NCBI RefSeq assembly: GCF_026745355.1
Contig: NC_079202.1
Coordinates: 24,644,897 to 24,708,896, forward strand
DNA length: 64,000 nt
Source of the DNA: Beta vulgaris subsp. vulgaris
Lineage: Eukaryota > Streptophyta > Magnoliopsida > Caryophyllales > Amaranthaceae
Reading direction: 5' to 3'
Under the pieces are notes generated by a model that made no database searches, had not been told where the DNA came from, and saw only the letters and a program-made list of their open reading frames with translations. The position numbers were made by a program, and so were the translations under genes. Position 1 is the first letter of the stretch. The number at the start of each line of letters is the position of its first letter. Shown here one piece after another: positions 34,701-44,725 of this stretch.

Positions 34701-36734
34701 CTTCCCTGCACCAAATGCTTGCCCACATAAAGTCTCCAATGCGCTGCCCATTCCAAGCTGTGTTCCAAAAAATAAAACCCATTATTCCCAAGTTCATATC
34801 AATTAATTTTAGGAATTACATTAAGCAGTTTATTTCAGGAGAATTTAGGATGAAAATATATTGAATGGAACAGGTAATATAAAAAAGGTAACATATTGAA
34901 TAACAAAAAGAATATGTCGAATAAATGAAGTAATACTTCATACTAATTAATTAATTATATATTCCTTTATATTTTTCTTGTTTTTGAAAGTAAGTATTAC
35001 ATTGAAACAAGGAAACAGTCTATTTTACTAACTTTTATATTGTTCATTATCCAAATGATACTCGTGTAATTTTTTTTCTTCCTACTTTAAATGTACATGT
35101 CCTCTTTAATTTTAAATATCACTAGTATTTGGGCCCGAGCGTTGCTCCGGGTTCGTACTGTTTTTCGAATTTGATATGCATTTTTTTCATTCCAATTAAA
35201 ATATATTAAGGAAAACTCAACATTTAAAAGGTACAAATATAATAATGTAGACACTTAAAACATGATTAAAAGTTGGTTGAGATGGTAACTGTATCATGCT
35301 ATAATAACAAGAGGTTACGGGTTCAAATCTTGTTACAATCTAATTTTATTTTTGTTAATTGACATGCCTTGTGTATACATTGGACAACTCTAATGGAGTA
35401 ACAGAGATGCCACGTGGCGTGCATACATTGTCACGCACACCTTTTAATATATTTGTATAGATTCTTTACATATTAAATATCATTCTTTACATATTAGTTT
35501 ACATTATAATGATTGAATATTAATAATTTAAACAGATCAAACAAAACCCCACATGAATCATACACTATATTTTTTCTTATATATTGAGCAAAAATTTAAA
35601 AAATTATTTTTAATTATAAATAATGTCAAAATTTCAAGTGAAAAGAGGGAAAAAAAATATACATTTAACCAGAAAACTAATACTCCTCTGTTCTTCCTAT
35701 GACTCTTGCGTCTGCCTATGTACTTTTTTACTATAAAAATCTTTCATCACATGTGTAAATTTATAGTCATCAAATATTAATAAAGAACTCACTCAAATAA
35801 AACAAACAAGACAACATATGTATAAATTTTTTATAATTGTAAATAGTATCAATACTCTAGACAAGACTACATACGAAAACAGAGGTAATACTTCATTACA
35901 GCCTCCTTAAATACATGCGATATCGAACATTTTGCATTTTTTCCTTTTAAGTAAGATTAACAAATATTCCAACGGTTATAAACTGGACAGTGGACACTCC
36001 TTGTTTGGTGGGTCCGACGTACCAACCACAAAGTTCTTATAAAAAAAAAAAAAAATATCCATTTCTCTTTTAAATAGGAATGGATTGAAGCAAGGATGAT
36101 TTAGTAATAATTAGCAAAATCTATTTAATATGACTAATTTCTTAGCACCATTTCCACACGACAAACAAAATATTTCAATTATTCATTATTATCAAATCTT
36201 CTATAATCTACGCAACCACAAAGTTGTTAATTATTAATTAGTTATTTCGAAATCAACTCTTAGCAACTGTTCATAACAAAAACTAGTTACTTATGCCACG
36301 TTCTCAAGTATACCATTGACAAGTAAAATCAAATTGGGCTACGACTACGAGGGGTTAAATGTCTTACGACTGAGAAGAAGAAAAAAAAAAAGCAGTAAAA
36401 ATAATAAACCGAAAAAACGCCAAAATCAGCAATTAGTAAGGAGATCCAAAAAATTTACCATGACTCCGAAGCCAAGACCAGCGATAACGGAGTTTTCGAC
36501 GGAAACCGCAGCAAGCTCAAGGTCACCGACTTGGCCCGCAAAAGTCTGTGTTAGAGCGCCCATTGAGTATTGACATACAGCTGTGAAAATTGCAGGCCCG
36601 GCAATACTCCATAGTTTCTTTGATTCGTGATTGAATTCCTTAATTAGACTTAGCTGCTGCTGTTGTTGTTGTTTTTGATGCTCTAATTCTAAGGGTAACA
36701 GTGGATTTTCATCTTCTGTTTTTTCTTTCTGCAT
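22798..36734 (-). CDS. DTX33-like: MATE efflux transporter, DETOXIFICATION (DTX33-like) family
   Basis: Nine exons join in frame: 36734-36459, 34757-34562, 24889-24544, 24156-24070, 23884-23828, 23603-23365, 23237-23119, 23023-22937 and 22854-22798 (TGA). They total 1464 nt, or 487 residues, the usual length for plant MATE proteins. All introns are GT-AG except the one after exon 6, which uses a GC donor (CAG|gcaagt). Family landmarks: SMGALTQTFAGQVGDLELAAVS and LGMGSALETLCGQAFGAG (both shown in part), LWMIPQLFAYAFHFPIQKFL, ISVRVSNELGAGN, and LNSLQPVLSGVAIGAGWQ. About twelve membrane helices are expected. The N-terminus has a Gln run and an acidic dileucine-type motif (DENPLL), which hints at the tonoplast. 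MATE proteins antiport small organic compounds such as flavonoids or alkaloids against H+ or Na+; the substrate here is unknown. The frame is intact. The subgroup call (DTX33-35/TT12-like) is from memory of family sequences. Confidence 0.93.
25361..26462. mobile_element. MULE-like TIR element in MATE intron 2
   Basis: Long terminal inverted repeats share 'aaattgat', 'agtcccaacta', 'tttattattcagtcccaact' and related blocks (25361-25430 against 26370-26462). The flanks atatatata / atatatatg fit a 9-bp TSD, but they are low-complexity. The interior is pyrimidine-rich at the left and G-rich at 25900-26290, and gives long open frames on both strands with no recognisable domain. It could be a Mutator-type MITE or a Pack-MULE with captured host sequence. 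Confidence 0.72.
27350..28325. mobile_element. Inverted-repeat element with 'ACCATGAGCATGGT' ends
   Basis: The left end carries 'gtataccatgctcatggtac' (27359). The right end carries three complete 26-bp tandem units 'gtgtaccatgagcatggtgc' + 'actcgg' and a partial one (28234-28325), in inverted orientation to the left end. The core is itself nearly palindromic. The interior (27420-27610) has many direct and inverted copies of 'gagcaaac' / 'tttgctcatt'. There is no coding region. The class is uncertain, but a foldback/MITE type is likely. Confidence 0.55.
28590..29330 (+). pseudogene. Ty1/copia gag-protease remnant in MATE intron 2
   Basis: The plus-strand translation shows 'ENKALILLVSFPKKKYNTL', as in copia gag (KALxLLxSLPxSY). 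This is followed by a decayed zinc knuckle 'YYYGTLGHIQYAST', in which the first Cys pair reads Tyr. After a stop at 29049 come 'ENRVLDSVGSHHI', close to the copia protease DSGASxH, and 'FRVKTLRKSRHVPRHEIYII'. It lacks LTRs and the rest of pol. Nothing else could be assigned with confidence to 29330-30313. Confidence 0.6.
30329..31928 (+). mobile_element. LINE-related retroposon with poly(A) tail
   Basis: A 1.6-kb unit ends in 'gagttttaatgaaatgaac' plus a poly(A) tract, the typical 3' end of plant LINEs. It is flanked by a 15-bp TSD with 13 matches (30314-30328 'gaattgataccatct'; 31929-31943 'ggattgatgccatct'). Two frames, 30679-30906 ('RKRWINFPVKLIDWVYGTL', 'RRFGCLWWKIQSG') and 30971-31471, resemble an N-terminal ORF1 region of plant LINEs, interrupted by stops. 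Endonuclease and RT are absent, so it is an internally deleted, non-autonomous copy. It sits in MATE intron 2. Confidence 0.68.
31944..32720. other. AT-rich intron sequence with poly(A) run
   Basis: I see no gene. A 27-nt A run lies at about 32324-32350 and a T run at 32685-32698. This is part of MATE intron 2. Confidence 0.7.
32737..32951 (+). mobile_element. tRNA-derived SINE with perfect TSD
   Basis: Pol III box A (TAGCTCATGTGG, 32748-32759) and box B (GGTTCGATCC, 32792-32801) lie 32 bp apart. The SINE body (..cttgggctgactt..) and a poly(A) tail of about 18 nt follow. Flanking copies of tttacccccctcttct (32721-32736 and 32952-32967) are identical over 16 bp. The perfect TSD indicates a recent insertion, so this SINE family was active recently. 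It needs LINE machinery to move. Confidence 0.95.
33436..33697. mobile_element. Stowaway-like MITE
   Basis: Inverted ends 'TACTCCATTCGTCTTCTTTT' and its near complement 'aaaaaaagacgaagac' (33674-33690) enclose about 260 bp of AT-rich sequence flanked by TA. No coding is present. Related 'gtgagaaagat..agagg(g)agtact' ends occur nearby (33251, 33806), so further decayed copies fill 33050-34100. Confidence 0.6.
34308..34497 (+). mobile_element. Old SINE-like sequence next to MATE exon 2
   Basis: A tRNA-like head has box A-like 'agtggtgtagtggt' and box B-like 'aggtttgaattatc'. A body ending 'ggtcttcggactgattatcc' is comparable in layout to the SINE at 32737 (ttggtaggggttagcccttgggctgac). No clear TSD was found. 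It ends 65 bp before exon 2 of the MATE gene. Confidence 0.5.
35122..35461 (-). mobile_element. Short non-autonomous Helitron in MATE intron 1
   Basis: Read on the minus strand it starts TCTATACAAATATATT. It ends in CTAG preceded by a hairpin (CCCGGAGC-AAC-GCTCGGG, one bulge). It is inserted between A and T, as Helitrons are. The length is 340 bp with no coding. A tRNA/SINE-like stretch inside (35262-35345; box A-like 'ggttgagatggtaactg', box B-like 'gggttcaaatc') may be captured sequence. Confidence 0.85.
35681..35890. mobile_element. Stowaway-like MITE in MATE intron 1
   Basis: The ends TACTCCTCTGTT and AACAGAGGTAATA are inverted to each other around about 210 bp of AT-rich non-coding DNA, with TA at the borders. 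This fits a Tc1/mariner-type MITE. Confidence 0.65.
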
Positions 36735-36813
36735 CTTTTCTCTCTATATTTTGAAATTCTTTTTGTTTTGGGTGTGAAATATAGTTGTTGGCGATGCTGG
36801 AATTAGTGGGAGG

Positions 36814-36822
36814 ATTTTTATA
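36814..36822 (-). promoter_or_regulatory. Putative MATE gene TATA box
   Basis: On the minus strand, 'gaccaatttataaaaatcc' contains CCAAT and TATAAAAAT about 80-90 bp upstream of the start codon at 36734. A transcription start near 36785 would give a 5' leader of about 50 nt. Confidence 0.6.
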
Positions 36823-37260
36823 AATTGGTCTGACTTTTGAAATTGAGAATTGTATTAGAATAAAGAGGTTGATGGGATCGTGGAATTTGCTTCATTTAAG
36901 TATTTGTGAGGTTTGTCAGAGTTGATAGTAGACAAATGTATTTCGTGAAGGGAGCAGGTAGGAATGAGAGGGACTTGGGAAAATAATGTCACAACTCACA
37001 ATTGATCATGTGAGGTATGACCGATTGACCTGATGACAAACTTGAAAGTAGGGCTGGCCAAAGTGCGTCTGAACCGCACCAAATCGCAATATATTTTACG
37101 ATTTGCGTTGGTTTGCAGTTTTGGTTATAATTTCAAGCAAATTACAGTCTGCGGCTTGGGTTGGATTCTAATTTTTGTAAATCGAAACTGCACCGTAAAC
37201 CGCAATTTTATTGATTTTAATTTTATTTGTTTAAATACACTTGACAAGGTAGCATACAAA

Positions 37261-37852
37261 TCTCTATTATATAAGGGAAGGGGGAGCAATGGTGTCCTCT
37301 TTTGAAATGCCTATTTTGCCCCTCTTCCCATTATAAATTACAATTTCACTTACAAATCAAAGGCGGCTTCAAACAAAAATACCAAAAATATAATTATAAC
37401 AATCACTCACAAGTCAACTAAAATCATACAATTGCATAATTTACGTTTGCAATTCACTAAAATGAGAAAACTTTATAAAAACTTAAAAATTCACTTACAA
37501 ACTACAACCTATGAAAAAATTGACTTCAAATCGAAGTGTCCACTTTCTTTACAATTTATGAAGTATTGTACTTAATTCAAAATCAACTAAAAAATTATAA
37601 TATTAGAAATCATAAATAAATTCAATAAAATTTCTATTTTGTTTATAGAATTTAACTTTGAAATGTAAAAAAAAAAAACAAAAAGAATGGTGAGAGACTT
37701 AAGTGACATAAACTAAACCAATCAAATTTTGCAACTAATAAAAACAATTATACTTTGTATGTCTAATGTTCAAATTTTGACTCTTATGCCGAAGAAAATC
37801 AAGTTTCTGTTTCGAAAAAATTCAAGCACGCATCGCGTGCAAAAAAATCTAG
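37261..37852 (+). mobile_element. Non-autonomous Helitron
   Basis: It starts TCTCTATTATATAAGGGAAG after an A. It ends with a perfect hairpin GCACGC-ATC-GCGTGC (37826-37840), 8 nt, then CTAG before a T. This is a textbook Helitron structure, 592 bp, with no coding. It is inserted in the hAT-like element at 37049. Confidence 0.92.
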
Positions 37853-37867
37853 TATTCAACTGAAGAA

Positions 37868-38163
37868 AGAAGTTTGAGGTAAAGAAGTTGGGCACTTTTG
37901 ATAAATTATTATTTATGTTTAAGTATGAAGTCAACTTCATATTTATTTGGACTCTTTATATTTATTAACACTTATTTTTACTCTTAGATTACAAATATTA
38001 ATGTCGCGGAGGAAAAACTGGTTAAACCGCAAACCAAACCTCACGAAGCCGTTTTTGGCGCGGTTCGATTTGGGTTGGTTTGGGCAGAAGTGCGGTAAGG
38101 TTTGGGTTGAAAAAATGTCAAACCGTATATTTGCGGTTTGGGTTGGGTTACATCTCAAACTGC
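37868..38163 (+). repeat. Direct repeat A, copy 1 (hAT-like right end)
   Basis: It begins 'aagaagtttgaggtaaagaa' and ends '...tctcaaactgcga'. It is about 95% identical by eye to 40757-41052, but it lacks the true terminal bases of the hAT-like element. Confidence 0.92.
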
Positions 38164-38333
38164 GAGTGTATATGTGGTAAAAAAGAGGAGGGGACTACCT
38201 TAAAGTTAATTATTGTTAGTTGTTAATTAGTGCAAATTAGTAGGTGCACACGTCCGTATGATGAGTAAGGTGCGCACGATGAACATTAAGTACTAGGTTA
38301 TGAACTTGAAGACCAATACCAATGAACATATAC

Positions 38334-39920
38334 TAATATAGTTGTACATACGTTCATTTGGCTTGCTAGCTGTGTACATATATTCATTTGACTTGTTATT
38401 CATGTGCACTTGGCTTGTTAGCCATGTACATGTACGCACTTTTCTCACCATACAGATGTGTATTTGAAACGGATGAAGTATCAGAAGTAATAGTTCAAAT
38501 TATTTTAATAAGCTAAATTTCAAGTTGGGGTTATTCCAATTGGGATTGTTTTGAGAATATGAGTGAAAGTTTTGATAATCTATGTCAATTATTCCTAGAA
38601 CAATTGTGGAGTTTGTTTAGCTGGTACGATTATGATGTGTACACGGTTCTTCTGTTTTTTGCCATGTAAGAACGAGTTATGATTCATTGATCACAAAGTT
38701 ATTGTCATGCAAGTATGTGTATCCATTTATCTCAGAGTTATGTATAGAGGTGCTAACGAACCAAGACGGCTCGCAAACTATTCAGATTTTACATGGTCAA
38801 AGCTCGGTTGGGCGGGCTCGATTCGAGTTCAAGATCGACTTGAGACGTTAATGAGCCGAAAATGGGCCTAATGGAGTTCGGCTCGAAAGCTCGCAAACAT
38901 GTTCAATAAAATTTTAAATTGCTATTTCATATTTTAATTTTTAATCCAACTTGGATCTGAAGAGCATGGTTACTCATGCCACAAAAAATACTTGTCATCC
39001 CTTTCTTGCATCAACTTTCACTCTCATCCTACAGAAGTTAATCATGCCTTATGACCCATTTTGATAAATGCACCTCAATCATGATCTAAAAAAAAGAACA
39101 TCATATTCCTCTCTCATACTTTTTACTATACCTCACCACAATTTCTCTCTCTTACATCAATACATCATTTATACCTTTTCATATCTATAATATAATACAA
39201 AATTATGAAATAAATTATTTTGTATGTATATGATCTTAATTAAATTCATTTAGTAGTAATTAATTTGGATTCAAAAATAAGCAGTAATATATATAATTCC
39301 ACAATAAATAAAATTTTCTTTTAAAAAATTTAGTAATAATAATAATTTCTTTTTAAAAATCAACAATTAATAATAATTCAACTATATAAAGGACAAAAAT
39401 TTGGTAGAAGTATACTTTTTTACTCATTTTCAGTTTCTAATTTCTTGATGAACAAAAGCTTCCAAAACTAAAAACTCAAGTGTGTATAATGTAGAGAGAA
39501 AAGTAACTAATTTCGAAAGTGTGTCAAAATATAGTGAAATAGATGTCTATTTATAGATCTCCGAAAAATATGACTGTCAGCGAAATTATTTTTTTAAATT
39601 AGATTATGAAATCTGAATAACCATGATATTGCCTTTCTGACATGTTACACATGGCGAGGAATAGTTGGTGATACAAGTTGCAACACGGTGACGCGTACAA
39701 GTCAGCGGAACTTTATTTGGCTCATGGCTTCTTCTGATTGGCGAATATCAGTTTGTTGATAAAAAAAAGCCGCGTCTTAATTATTGTCCAACCAAAAAAA
39801 GTTGGCTTCTTTGTGGGGCCCACCAATTCTTTTTCCATGGCTCTTTCCATGATTTAGATCATCCTATGAACTAACATGAGTTGTGTTATAGCATGACTGA
39901 AATCAAATCATCAACGACCA
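38334..39920 (+). repeat. Dispersed repeat B, copy 1
   Basis: About 1.6 kb matches 52733-54455 in the same orientation, starting 'taatatagttgtacatacg' and ending 'catcaacgacca'. It is non-coding. It includes gagccg/cggctc-rich stretches and 'ctatttatagatct', which looks like a TATA region. About 140 bp present in copy 2 near 52850-53000 is absent here. It is cut on the right by an LTR insertion at 39921. The class is unknown. Confidence 0.88.
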
Positions 39921-40745
39921 TGTAACACCCCGATAATTCTCTCTTTTCAGAAATGCCTGTATAATATAAAACTTAAAGAATTACCAAAGCATTATCGCCC
40001 GTGTGATAATGTAACAGCTTATTCAGAATTTTGCAGCGGAAAACAATTAACTAATCTTTAAACTTTATTATAAACAAATAAGTATGTAAAACAACCAAAC
40101 ATTCTAAATGAATCTACTCAAACAACATAATAAAATATGTTCTTATTAATACAGAAATTAAATATACTAGTTACTGAATCTGCTCACCAAAATGGATCAT
40201 CACAGCATCAATAAGATAAAGCCATGATCACACAAACAAACAAAGCATGTAATCAGCAAAGCTGAGTACTACATACTAAAACATAAGCATTCCTAACATG
40301 ATACTAAATAATAACGTACAGGGATAAATAATAGTATAATCATATACATTATGTAGACACTTTTACTGAACTATACTCTAAACATCTTTTTATTACGCTA
40401 ATAGAATAGTTATTGGAACGAGATGACTTATATACTAATGCCTTCATTAAGAAGACGAAATACGGGCACGACTCCGTATTCCAGAATGACATGCGATATC
40501 GAGGAACCTTTGAACTAAAAGAGGGATGGTGATTAATCCATTCTTATAAGAGCCATGACACGCTCACCATATACTCCAATGCTTAATGTCCAACTCTAGA
40601 CGTGCACCAGTCTAAAGTCTATAACTATTCTCGTTACACTTTACGTTAATTTCCAATTATCACTTGTTATGACTCACATACAAGCAACACAAAAATAATA
40701 ATCAAACAGTCACAACTGAACTTCTTTTATCTTAGAATTTGATAA
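39921..40745 (-). mobile_element. LTR fragment related to the 16424-20022 LTR
   Basis: It begins TGTAACACCCCG and holds 'gcagcggaaaac' and 'cagcaaagctgagtac', matching the 3' end of the 16424-20022 LTR in reverse complement. The copy is incomplete, and no matching TSD is seen on its right. The uninterrupted repeat B copy at 52733-54455 shows the empty site (cgacca|tgaatgc). Confidence 0.7.
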
Positions 40746-40756
40746 GTGATCACAAC

Positions 40757-41052
40757 TTAAAGAAGTTTGAGGTAAAGAAGTTGGGCACTTTTGATAAATT
40801 ATTATTTATATTTAATTATGAAGTCAACTTCATATTTATTTGGACTCTTTATATTTATTAACAATTATTTTTACTCTTAGATTACAAAATTAATGTCGCG
40901 GAGGAAAAACTGGTTAAACCGCAAACCAAACCTCACCAAACCGTTTTGCGCGGTTCGATTTGGGTTGGTTTGGGCAAAAGTGCGGTCAGGGTTGGGTTGA
41001 AAAAATGTCAAATCGTATATTTGCGGTTTGGGTTGGGTTATATCTCAAACTA
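40757..41052 (+). repeat. Direct repeat A, copy 2 (hAT-like right end)
   Basis: This is the second copy of 37868-38163, here continuing into the genuine terminal bases and TSD of the hAT-like element (to 41067). Confidence 0.92.
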
Positions 41053-41306
41053 CGAACACCCTCCCTACTTGAAAGTCGGTTTAAAATAATGGATTAATGA
41101 ACCTAAGTAATTCTAATTTTTACCAGTTTTTTAAAAATAATCTCAACTTGACTTATTTTAAAGTGATCTCAATTGAGTGTAAGTAATATTAGGTTATTAA
41201 AGTCTCTCTTTAGGTTTTCTCCATAGGGTGTGAGGGTGAGTCTTGTTTTTGAGTCGTCCAGTCTCGGTGGGCGAGCCTGTTGCCCTAGTTGGGGAACCAG
41301 TCAGCC

Positions 41307-42576
41307 ATGGCTGACGAGATCACAACCTGATGCGCAAGTCTATGTATTACAGAAGAGGAGGAGGAAGTTATTGCGCTAGGCGATATTAATAATAACGAAA
41401 ACAAAAACCCTACTATTAAATTATCGATCGTGGGGAAAGTGAGGACTTCTAGACCCTGCAATGTTGAGGCTTTCAAAAGGACTATGACTCAAATCTGGTC
41501 CATTTTGAAAGCTGCTATTTTTCAAATGATTGAAAACGGCCTTTTCATGGTTCAATTTGCGAATGGACGTGATAGAAATAAGGTGTTAGAGGGGCGTCCA
41601 TGGACTTTTGATCAACATTTGGTGATGATGAATGAGATTTAAGGGAGCGTGCAACCATCCGAAATGGAATTAACTCATTGCCCTTTTTGGATCAGGCTCT
41701 ATAATCTTCCAATGGATTGTAGAACGGAGGAACATGTGCGAATTATCGGAAATAGACTGGGTACTATTATGGATGTTGAGGCGAATGGAATAACGTGGGA
41801 TGCTCCAGCGAGATTAAAAATCTCGTTGGATGTGACAAAGCAGCTGTGCAGAATTTTGGAAGATTCGTAATTCGAGAGGAGTGATGGTGATTATAGACTT
41901 GAAATATGAACGATTATCCACCTTTTGCTATGCGTGTGGCACGATTGGCCATATTGAGCGAGATTGTAATGTGACGATTGAGGAAGCTAAGATAGGGAGG
42001 TGGAAAAAAAAATTGGGGGGTGTGGCTTCGGGCCTTGCCACAGAAAGGGAGGCAAAAGCAGCTTGAGGAGGCGAAGTCATTGTTGTCGTGTTCCCGAAAG
42101 TTGGACTTTGTGAAGCAAGGGGGGGGGGAGCAGTGAGATGCGGGGCCTATAACTGACATTAGCGTGGAGGGGGAAGCAAATGGGGGTCATGTTGTTGATG
42201 AATGTATGCAGAAGGTGGGGGACCAAACGTCCTCACCTGCTCCTACAAGTCTGCTGGGTCAGGAGGTAGCTTCTATCCATGTATGTCTTCCTACTGATCT
42301 GTCTTTTAACATAGGGAATGCTGGCTCCAAAAAGGCTGGGAGGAAAGTAAAAATTGTGAAGAAGGGTGGGGCTAAAAACGGAGTTAATGGGGAGGAGAAT
42401 ATGGGTTTTATTTCGGGTAGCAATCCAGCTACTGTCATACCCCATATCAACCGCAACAAGCGTAAACTAGTAGATGAGATGGTAGTGAATGATGAAAATG
42501 CAGAAGGGGGCTATAGTGGCAAGAGGTGCAAGGGCGTATGGCGGAAGGAGGGGGATATGTATGCAAGGAGACTATG
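41307..42576 (+). pseudogene. LINE ORF1 (DUF4283 + zinc knuckle)
   Basis: The start MADEI at 41307 is followed by an acidic segment. A DUF4283-type nucleic-acid-binding domain comes next (FMVQFANGRDRNKVLEGRPW, CPFWIRLYNLPMD). A CCHC knuckle follows (CYACGTIGHIERDC, 41929-41970), then a basic tail with nuclear-localisation-like KKAGRKVKIVKK. ORF1 proteins bind LINE RNA. Stops at about 41331, 41641 and 41868 and frameshifts near 41870 and 42065-42135 make it non-functional. Confidence 0.82.
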
Positions 42577-42664
42577 AGGGGTTTAATAACATGCAAGAGT
42601 CGAATTGGGGTTTTGTGGAATCCCAAGTAGCGGAGGTTTGAATGCACCAACCCCACGAAGGACA

Positions 42665-44725
42665 ATGAAAATTCTAAGCTGGAACTGCAATGGGCTTGGC
42701 AACCCATTGACAGTTAAAGCTCTCTAGGACTGGTGCTGGAGACATAGGTCGGATATTATCTTTGTTATGGAGACAAAAATTGATGCTCAAAGATTGGAGC
42801 TTGTTAGAAATAAATGTGGTTTTACTAGTGGTTTATGTAGGAGTAATAATGGGAGATCTGGTGGTATGGGGTTGTGGTGGAGGGAGGTCGATGTGTCTAT
42901 CCATTAATTTTCAAATCACCATATTGAATTTAATGTAAGGGGTGGAGGAGGGAGCGCTATATGGAAGGGGGTGGGGATTTATGGATGGCCGGAGGCGTCA
43001 AATAAGCGCTTGACATGTGAGTTAATGAAGAATATTGCTAATAGGAACACTCTTCCTATTACGATGTTTGGGGATTTTAACGAGATACTTGGGGGACAAG
43101 AGAAGGAAGGGGGAGTGATTCAGGGAGAGCGACAGATTGATGCGTTTCGAGATGCTATAGAGATATGTGGGTGTCAAGATTTGGGTTATAGTGGTAGCAC
43201 TTTCACGTGGCAGTGGGGTCTTACTATTGATACTCATGTCCGCGAGAGACTGGACCGATTTTTGGCGGATAATAGGTGGTGTACTATGTTCCAAATACAA
43301 TGAAGTAATACACTTTCCTATCTGTCATTCTGATCATGTAGCTATCTTGTTGAAATTTAGTACAATGTCCTTATCGAAATCGTGGGAAACTTTTTTGGTT
43401 TGAGTCTTTATGGCTGTCGAATGAAGAGTGTGGTGCTGCGGTGGCCGAGGCTTGGCTAGAGGGGGCTGGTAGCCCAATTCATTCGCGACTTGAGACGGTT
43501 GCAGGCAGGTTAAATAGTTGGGCTGCCAATAGATTCAGGGTGGTGAAAAAACGAATCAAACAGGCGGCGCGTAGGCTGAATGGAGTGCAGGGGGGCAGCT
43601 TGATGCGCAAGCTTTACAGCAATGTGTCGCTATTATGGAAGAATTGAATATGCTACGTAAACTTGAGGAGTCATACTAGCATACGCGTGCGCGGGCAAAC
43701 GAACTTCGAGATGGGGATAAAAACACTCAATACTTCCATCACAAGGCGTCTCAGCGTAAGAAGCGTAATCGCATTACAGGATTGTTTGATGATAATGGGG
43801 AATGGAAAGGGTCGAAGGAGGACATGGAAACTGTGATCTCGAACTACTTTGCACAATTATTTGCAACGGAGCACCCTAGTCGTTTTAATGAGGCAATGGC
43901 GGGGCTGGAGAGAGTGGCTACTGATGACATATGAACACTTTGCTAGATACCGAACCAACTAGGGAAGAAGTTAGGAGTGCATTATTTCAGATGCATCCTA
44001 ACAAAGCACCAGGAATAGACGGCATGCATGCATTGGTGTTCCAATAATTCTGGGGGACGGTTGGTGGGGATGTGATCCAATTTGTGCGTGCGTGGTGGCG
44101 TGGAGCTCTCCGAGGTAAATCGTACTTGTATCGTGTTCATTCCGAAAATAAATGACCCAAAAAGAATGACAGAGTTCCGCCCTATAAGTTTGTGTAATAT
44201 GTTGTACAAAATACTCTCGACGACTTTTGCGAATAAAATGAAATTAATGTTAGGGTCCATTATATCGAGTCAACAAAGTGCGTTTGTTCCTAAAAGATTG
44301 ATTAAAGATAATGCCTTGATTGCTTTTGTAATCTTTCATGCTATGAAGAGACAAGGAGATGGAGAAGAGGGTAATGTTGCATTGAAGCTCGATATGAGTA
44401 AAGCTTATGACAGAATGGAGTGGAGTTTTTTAGATTAGAATGTTATGGGCAGAATGGGTTTCACTCAGACTTGGATACAATGTATTATGAAATGCATTTC
44501 AAGTGTCTCCTTTTCGTTCAAATATAATGGGTGCATTACAGGCTCTCTGCTTCCTTCCCGAGGTCTCCGCCAGGGGGACCCAATTTCTCCATATTTGTTC
44601 CTTATTTACGCTGATGCTTTCTTAACTTTGCTTAGGAAAGAGGCTTCGGATAATACCATTCATGGTGTTAGTGTGTGTAGGGGTGCTCCGAGAATCTCTC
44701 ACCTCTTTTTTTTGGTGATGACAGT
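42665..44725 (+). pseudogene. LINE ORF2: endonuclease and reverse transcriptase, truncated
   Basis: The apurinic-type endonuclease starts at 42665 (ILSWNCNGLGNPL, then METK, ITMFGDFNEI, GSTFTWQW, RLDRFL). The RT follows: NKAPGIDGMH (44000), FIPKINDPKRMTEFRPISL, ALKLDMSKAYDRMEW, and GLRQGDPISPYLF. The sequence reaches HLFF..GDD at about 44700 and is cut there by the LTR at 44726. Several stops (42726, 42904, 43934, 44047, 44436) and frameshifts are present. The intact protein would nick target DNA and prime reverse transcription on it. Confidence 0.87.

Larger units (their letters stand above)
37049..41067. mobile_element. hAT-like MITE expanded by later insertions
   Basis: The outer flanks carry a perfect 8-bp TSD, CTTGAAAG (37041-37048 and 41068-41075). 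The ends are a short imperfect inverted repeat (TAGGGCTGG / TAGGGAGGG). The element's own sequence has many 'aaaccgca' / 'tgcggttt' motifs in both orientations, as in many plant hAT MITEs. Without insertions it would be roughly 540 bp. It now includes a Helitron (37261-37852), a 296-bp internal direct repeat, a dispersed-repeat copy and an LTR fragment. Confidence 0.75.
41200..44725 (+). mobile_element. L1-like LINE, interrupted by a Tat element
   Basis: This is a non-LTR retrotransposon with ORF1 (41307-42576) and the endonuclease and RT part of ORF2 (42665-44725). It stops abruptly inside the RT catalytic motif, where the Tat-lineage LTR starts. The 5' boundary is uncertain. The rest of ORF2, the RNase H and the poly(A) tail are not in the window. 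Confidence 0.88.

Noticed and set aside
37869..41052. LTR pair (296-bp direct repeats) of a TRIM-type element
   Set aside because: The repeats lack TG..CA ends, PBS and their own TSD, and they match the end of the surrounding hAT-like element.
43022..43300. Minus-strand frame opposite the LINE endonuclease
   Set aside because: Shadow of the plus-strand endonuclease reading frame.
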